NCBI GenBank assembly: GCA_001931905.2
Contig: MSJI02000842.1
Location: 1 to 64,000 of the forward strand
Source: Cladosporium sp. IMV 00045
Taxonomy: Eukaryota > Ascomycota > Dothideomycetes > Cladosporiales > Cladosporiaceae
DNA: 64,000 bases
Direction: 5' to 3'
Shown here: in pieces, positions 62,156-64,000 of the stretch
Layout: each line of letters opens with the position of its first letter
Numbering within the stretch: the first letter of the stretch is position 1
Program-made: the position numbers and the translations under genes
Notes under the pieces: generated by a model
What the model was told of the DNA's origin: nothing
Seen by the model: the letters and a program-made list of their open reading frames with translations, nothing else
Databases searched by the model: none

Positions 62156-64000
62156 ATGGCTGAACCCGCCTCTGCCGCCGCTGCTCCCCACGCCAAACAG
62201 TATGTCTTTGTCGACGAGTACAACAGGCACAAGCGACTGAAGGTCATGCGAGCGTGCGATGGATGCCGCAAACGCAAAATCCGTTGCGACGGCGCCTTGC
62301 AGAACGGTCCGTGGCCTTGCGGAGCTTGTGTGCGACTCAAGCTGAAGTGTGTGCCGCCTACCCTCGATCCCGAAGATGACCCAATCTCTCAAGCGAACGA
62401 GGGCTCGGCAGGAAACACTCAATTTACTTTCCAGAACACAACTTTCAACCCTTCTACGAACAAACCTTCTCAGAACAATTCCAGTCCGGCTCCTACCGAT
62501 TACTCATGGACGAATTCTACCAGGTCGCCACTCAGTTCGGCGCCCACTTCTGCCCCTTCTCTGCCAGACAGCGCTGCCTCGTCTGGATTCCTCCCTCCCA
62601 AAGGGATCCCGCCGCAACCTCTTATGCCAGGATCTGAATATGCTTACTCCCATATCTCCGCCCCTTCTCAGTACCAGCCGCCTCAAGATGTGCCTAGAGC
62701 CGTGCGGACCCATAGCGAAGCGACCGCGAGCTCAGACGGGAACCCGGAAGATGTCGACGCTGCCGTCAAAAGTCTGACCAACCAAATGGGCGACCTTCGT
62801 GTGGAAATCAACAGTTCTTCCCCTTGGATAGCCAGTCACAATAAGACCGTCAAGGATTCTCCCGCACCAACCGTGGACGAAGCAGAGGCCTCTCTTCCGG
62901 CAAGTGTTCTGGCAGACCCCACCGTTCGGATTCCTCCAGAAATGATGCCACATGATGAGCGGGTCATGGACTACTTCGGCTATTACTTCAATCACGTACA
63001 TCCTTACATCCCGGTCCTCAATAAACAGGCATTTTACACGCAATGGCAAACCGCCCGCGACACAGTTCCTCCACTTTTACTAGAGGCAATTTTTGCGTCT
63101 GTAGCACGATACCTCGACCATCCTTTTGAATGCAAACGCTGGTTAGCGTTGGCAGCAAAGCATGAGGAGAGCTACAAAGATGTCCCTAGAATTAGCACTG
63201 TTCAAGCATTGATCATCTTGATGAAGGCGCGCGAATTTGCTCCCAAGCCTGGTTATTTCTATAGGTCCTGGATGGCTCTCAAATATATCATCACTATGGC
63301 CATGGATCTGGATATGCATGAGCACCACGACAAGCATGGTACTGGAACTCCATGCAATTTACCTCGACCCGATTGTTTTATGTACACTCGTATATGGCAG
63401 GTCCTATTCGGTCACGAACTTATTGTTGGCGGTCCTCAGGGAAGGTCAGATCTCGCAATTGAAGCCGAGACTGTCGACGAGAACTTTCCTTATCCCGCGC
63501 CGGAAATTGATGCTTTTGAGTATCAGAGTTCAAGACGGCATACATTGATGGCACAGGCGGGGCATGCTATCAAGTTCACGAATTCAATGATGCAAATGGG
63601 GAAGCGGAAAAAATCAGTGACTTGGGCTCTGGATCCCGCAATGGAGCAACACGATAAAGATCTTGTTGCCTACTTCGACGATATGCCTGCGGACTTGCAA
63701 ATACACTACCCTGAGGACGGCACCCCACCTTTCCTTGGAGGCGATCATTTCCTCGCCGATGCTCATGCATATTTTCACTTGGTCGTTGTCATGCACCATC
63801 GACCGCAATTACAGACGAAGCTTGAGATGAAACTTCCAGATTGGAGACGCCATCTTGATATTTGTACGGATTCGGCAATAAAGATGTGCAAACTTCAGGA
63901 AGCCTTGTTACGAGACTTTGGACTTCATGGGCTCAACTTCATGGTTCGGGGTATCAACTTTACAGTGTATTGTGTGCTGACTTGCACAATGCTTCACCTT
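62156..64000 (+). CDS. Zn2Cys6 fungal transcription factor (partial, runs off the right edge)
   Basis: ATG 62156 (AACATGGC) opens a frame with no stop or intron for 615 codons to the window end. The zinc cluster spans about residues 40-71 (CDGCRKRKIRCDG, then CGACVRLKLKC), followed by a Ser/Pro/Gln-rich linker. The fungal_trans region starts near 255 (DYFGYYFNHVHPYIPVLNK) and includes TRIWQVLFGHELIVGGPQGR. The spacer with ALQNGPWP between Cys-3 and Cys-4 is conserved in a widespread ascomycete regulator group, but I cannot name the orthologue. The C-terminus is missing. Possible uORFs lie upstream. Confidence 0.88.
   Translation, partial: MAEPASAAAAPHAKQYVFVDEYNRHKRLKVMRACDGCRKRKIRCDGALQNGPWPCGACVRLKLKCVPPTLDPEDDPISQANEGSAGNTQFTFQNTTFNPSTNKPSQNNSSPAPTDYSWTNSTRSPLSSAPTSAPSLPDSAASSGFLPPKGIPPQPLMPGSEYAYSHISAPSQYQPPQDVPRAVRTHSEATASSDGNPEDVDAAVKSLTNQMGDLRVEINSSSPWIASHNKTVKDSPAPTVDEAEASLPASVLADPTVRIPPEMMPHDERVMDYFGYYFNHVHPYIPVLNKQAFYTQWQTARDTVPPLLLEAIFASVARYLDHPFECKRWLALAAKHEESYKDVPRISTVQALIILMKAREFAPKPGYFYRSWMALKYIITMAMDLDMHEHHDKHGTGTPCNLPRPDCFMYTRIWQVLFGHELIVGGPQGRSDLAIEAETVDENFPYPAPEIDAFEYQSSRRHTLMAQAGHAIKFTNSMMQMGKRKKSVTWALDPAMEQHDKDLVAYFDDMPADLQIHYPEDGTPPFLGGDHFLADAHAYFHLVVVMHHRPQLQTKLEMKLPDWRRHLDICTDSAIKMCKLQEALLRDFGLHGLNFMVRGINFTVYCVLTCTMLHL

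Overview
This window is nuclear DNA from a filamentous ascomycete. The genes have short GT-AG introns (about 49-150 bp) with CTAAC/CTAAT-like branch points. The families are fungal: Zn2Cys6 regulators, an AreB-type GATA factor with a coiled coil, an Rlm1-type MADS factor, Rcr, Lsb6, Vps8 and large MFS carriers. Gene style, intergenic spacing and a Fot1/pogo-type transposon suggest Pezizomycotina, most likely Dothideomycetes. The class is my inference and was not tested.

The left arm (1-16 kb) is accessory-like. The 3' end of a DDE transposon abuts an MFS transporter gene that has lost its N-terminal half. An intact Zn2Cys6 regulator and a sorbose-reductase-like SDR on the other strand follow; the three look like a broken small metabolic cluster. 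Then come a decayed gene with four in-frame stops, an orphan gene, a DUF2985 membrane-protein gene with a one-base frameshift, a sterol-glucosyltransferase-like gene and a second SDR.

From 17 to 62 kb lies a mostly conserved core: a Rad5/HLTF-like ATPase, type II PI4-kinase Lsb6, GATA factor AreB, a Gyp8/TBC1D20-like RabGAP, an Mms1/DDB1-like propeller protein, a membrane-anchored GH3 beta-glucosidase, two MFS transporters of different families, Ogg1, Rlm1, a GPALPP/DUF3752 protein, Vps8, an Rcr-like PY-motif protein and Cia2. At the right edge starts a Zn2Cys6 regulator that runs out of the window.

Three unexpected structures stand out. (1) A diverged tandem-repeat family with a period of about 87 bp (29 codons) occurs at 14.8-15.15 kb, 20.78-22.57 kb and, on the other strand, 46.93-47.18 kb. 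At 20.9-21.6 kb it lies inside a spliceable reading frame for a coiled-coil protein with 29-residue repeats, so the arrays look like the remains of an unrecognised repeat-protein family. (2) In many genes on both strands the coding strand flips abruptly from C-rich to G-rich in the last 100-400 bp. (3) Three GATAAG sites lie within 35 bp upstream of the GATA factor gene. Gene models were built by eye from splice consensus, phase and family expectation.
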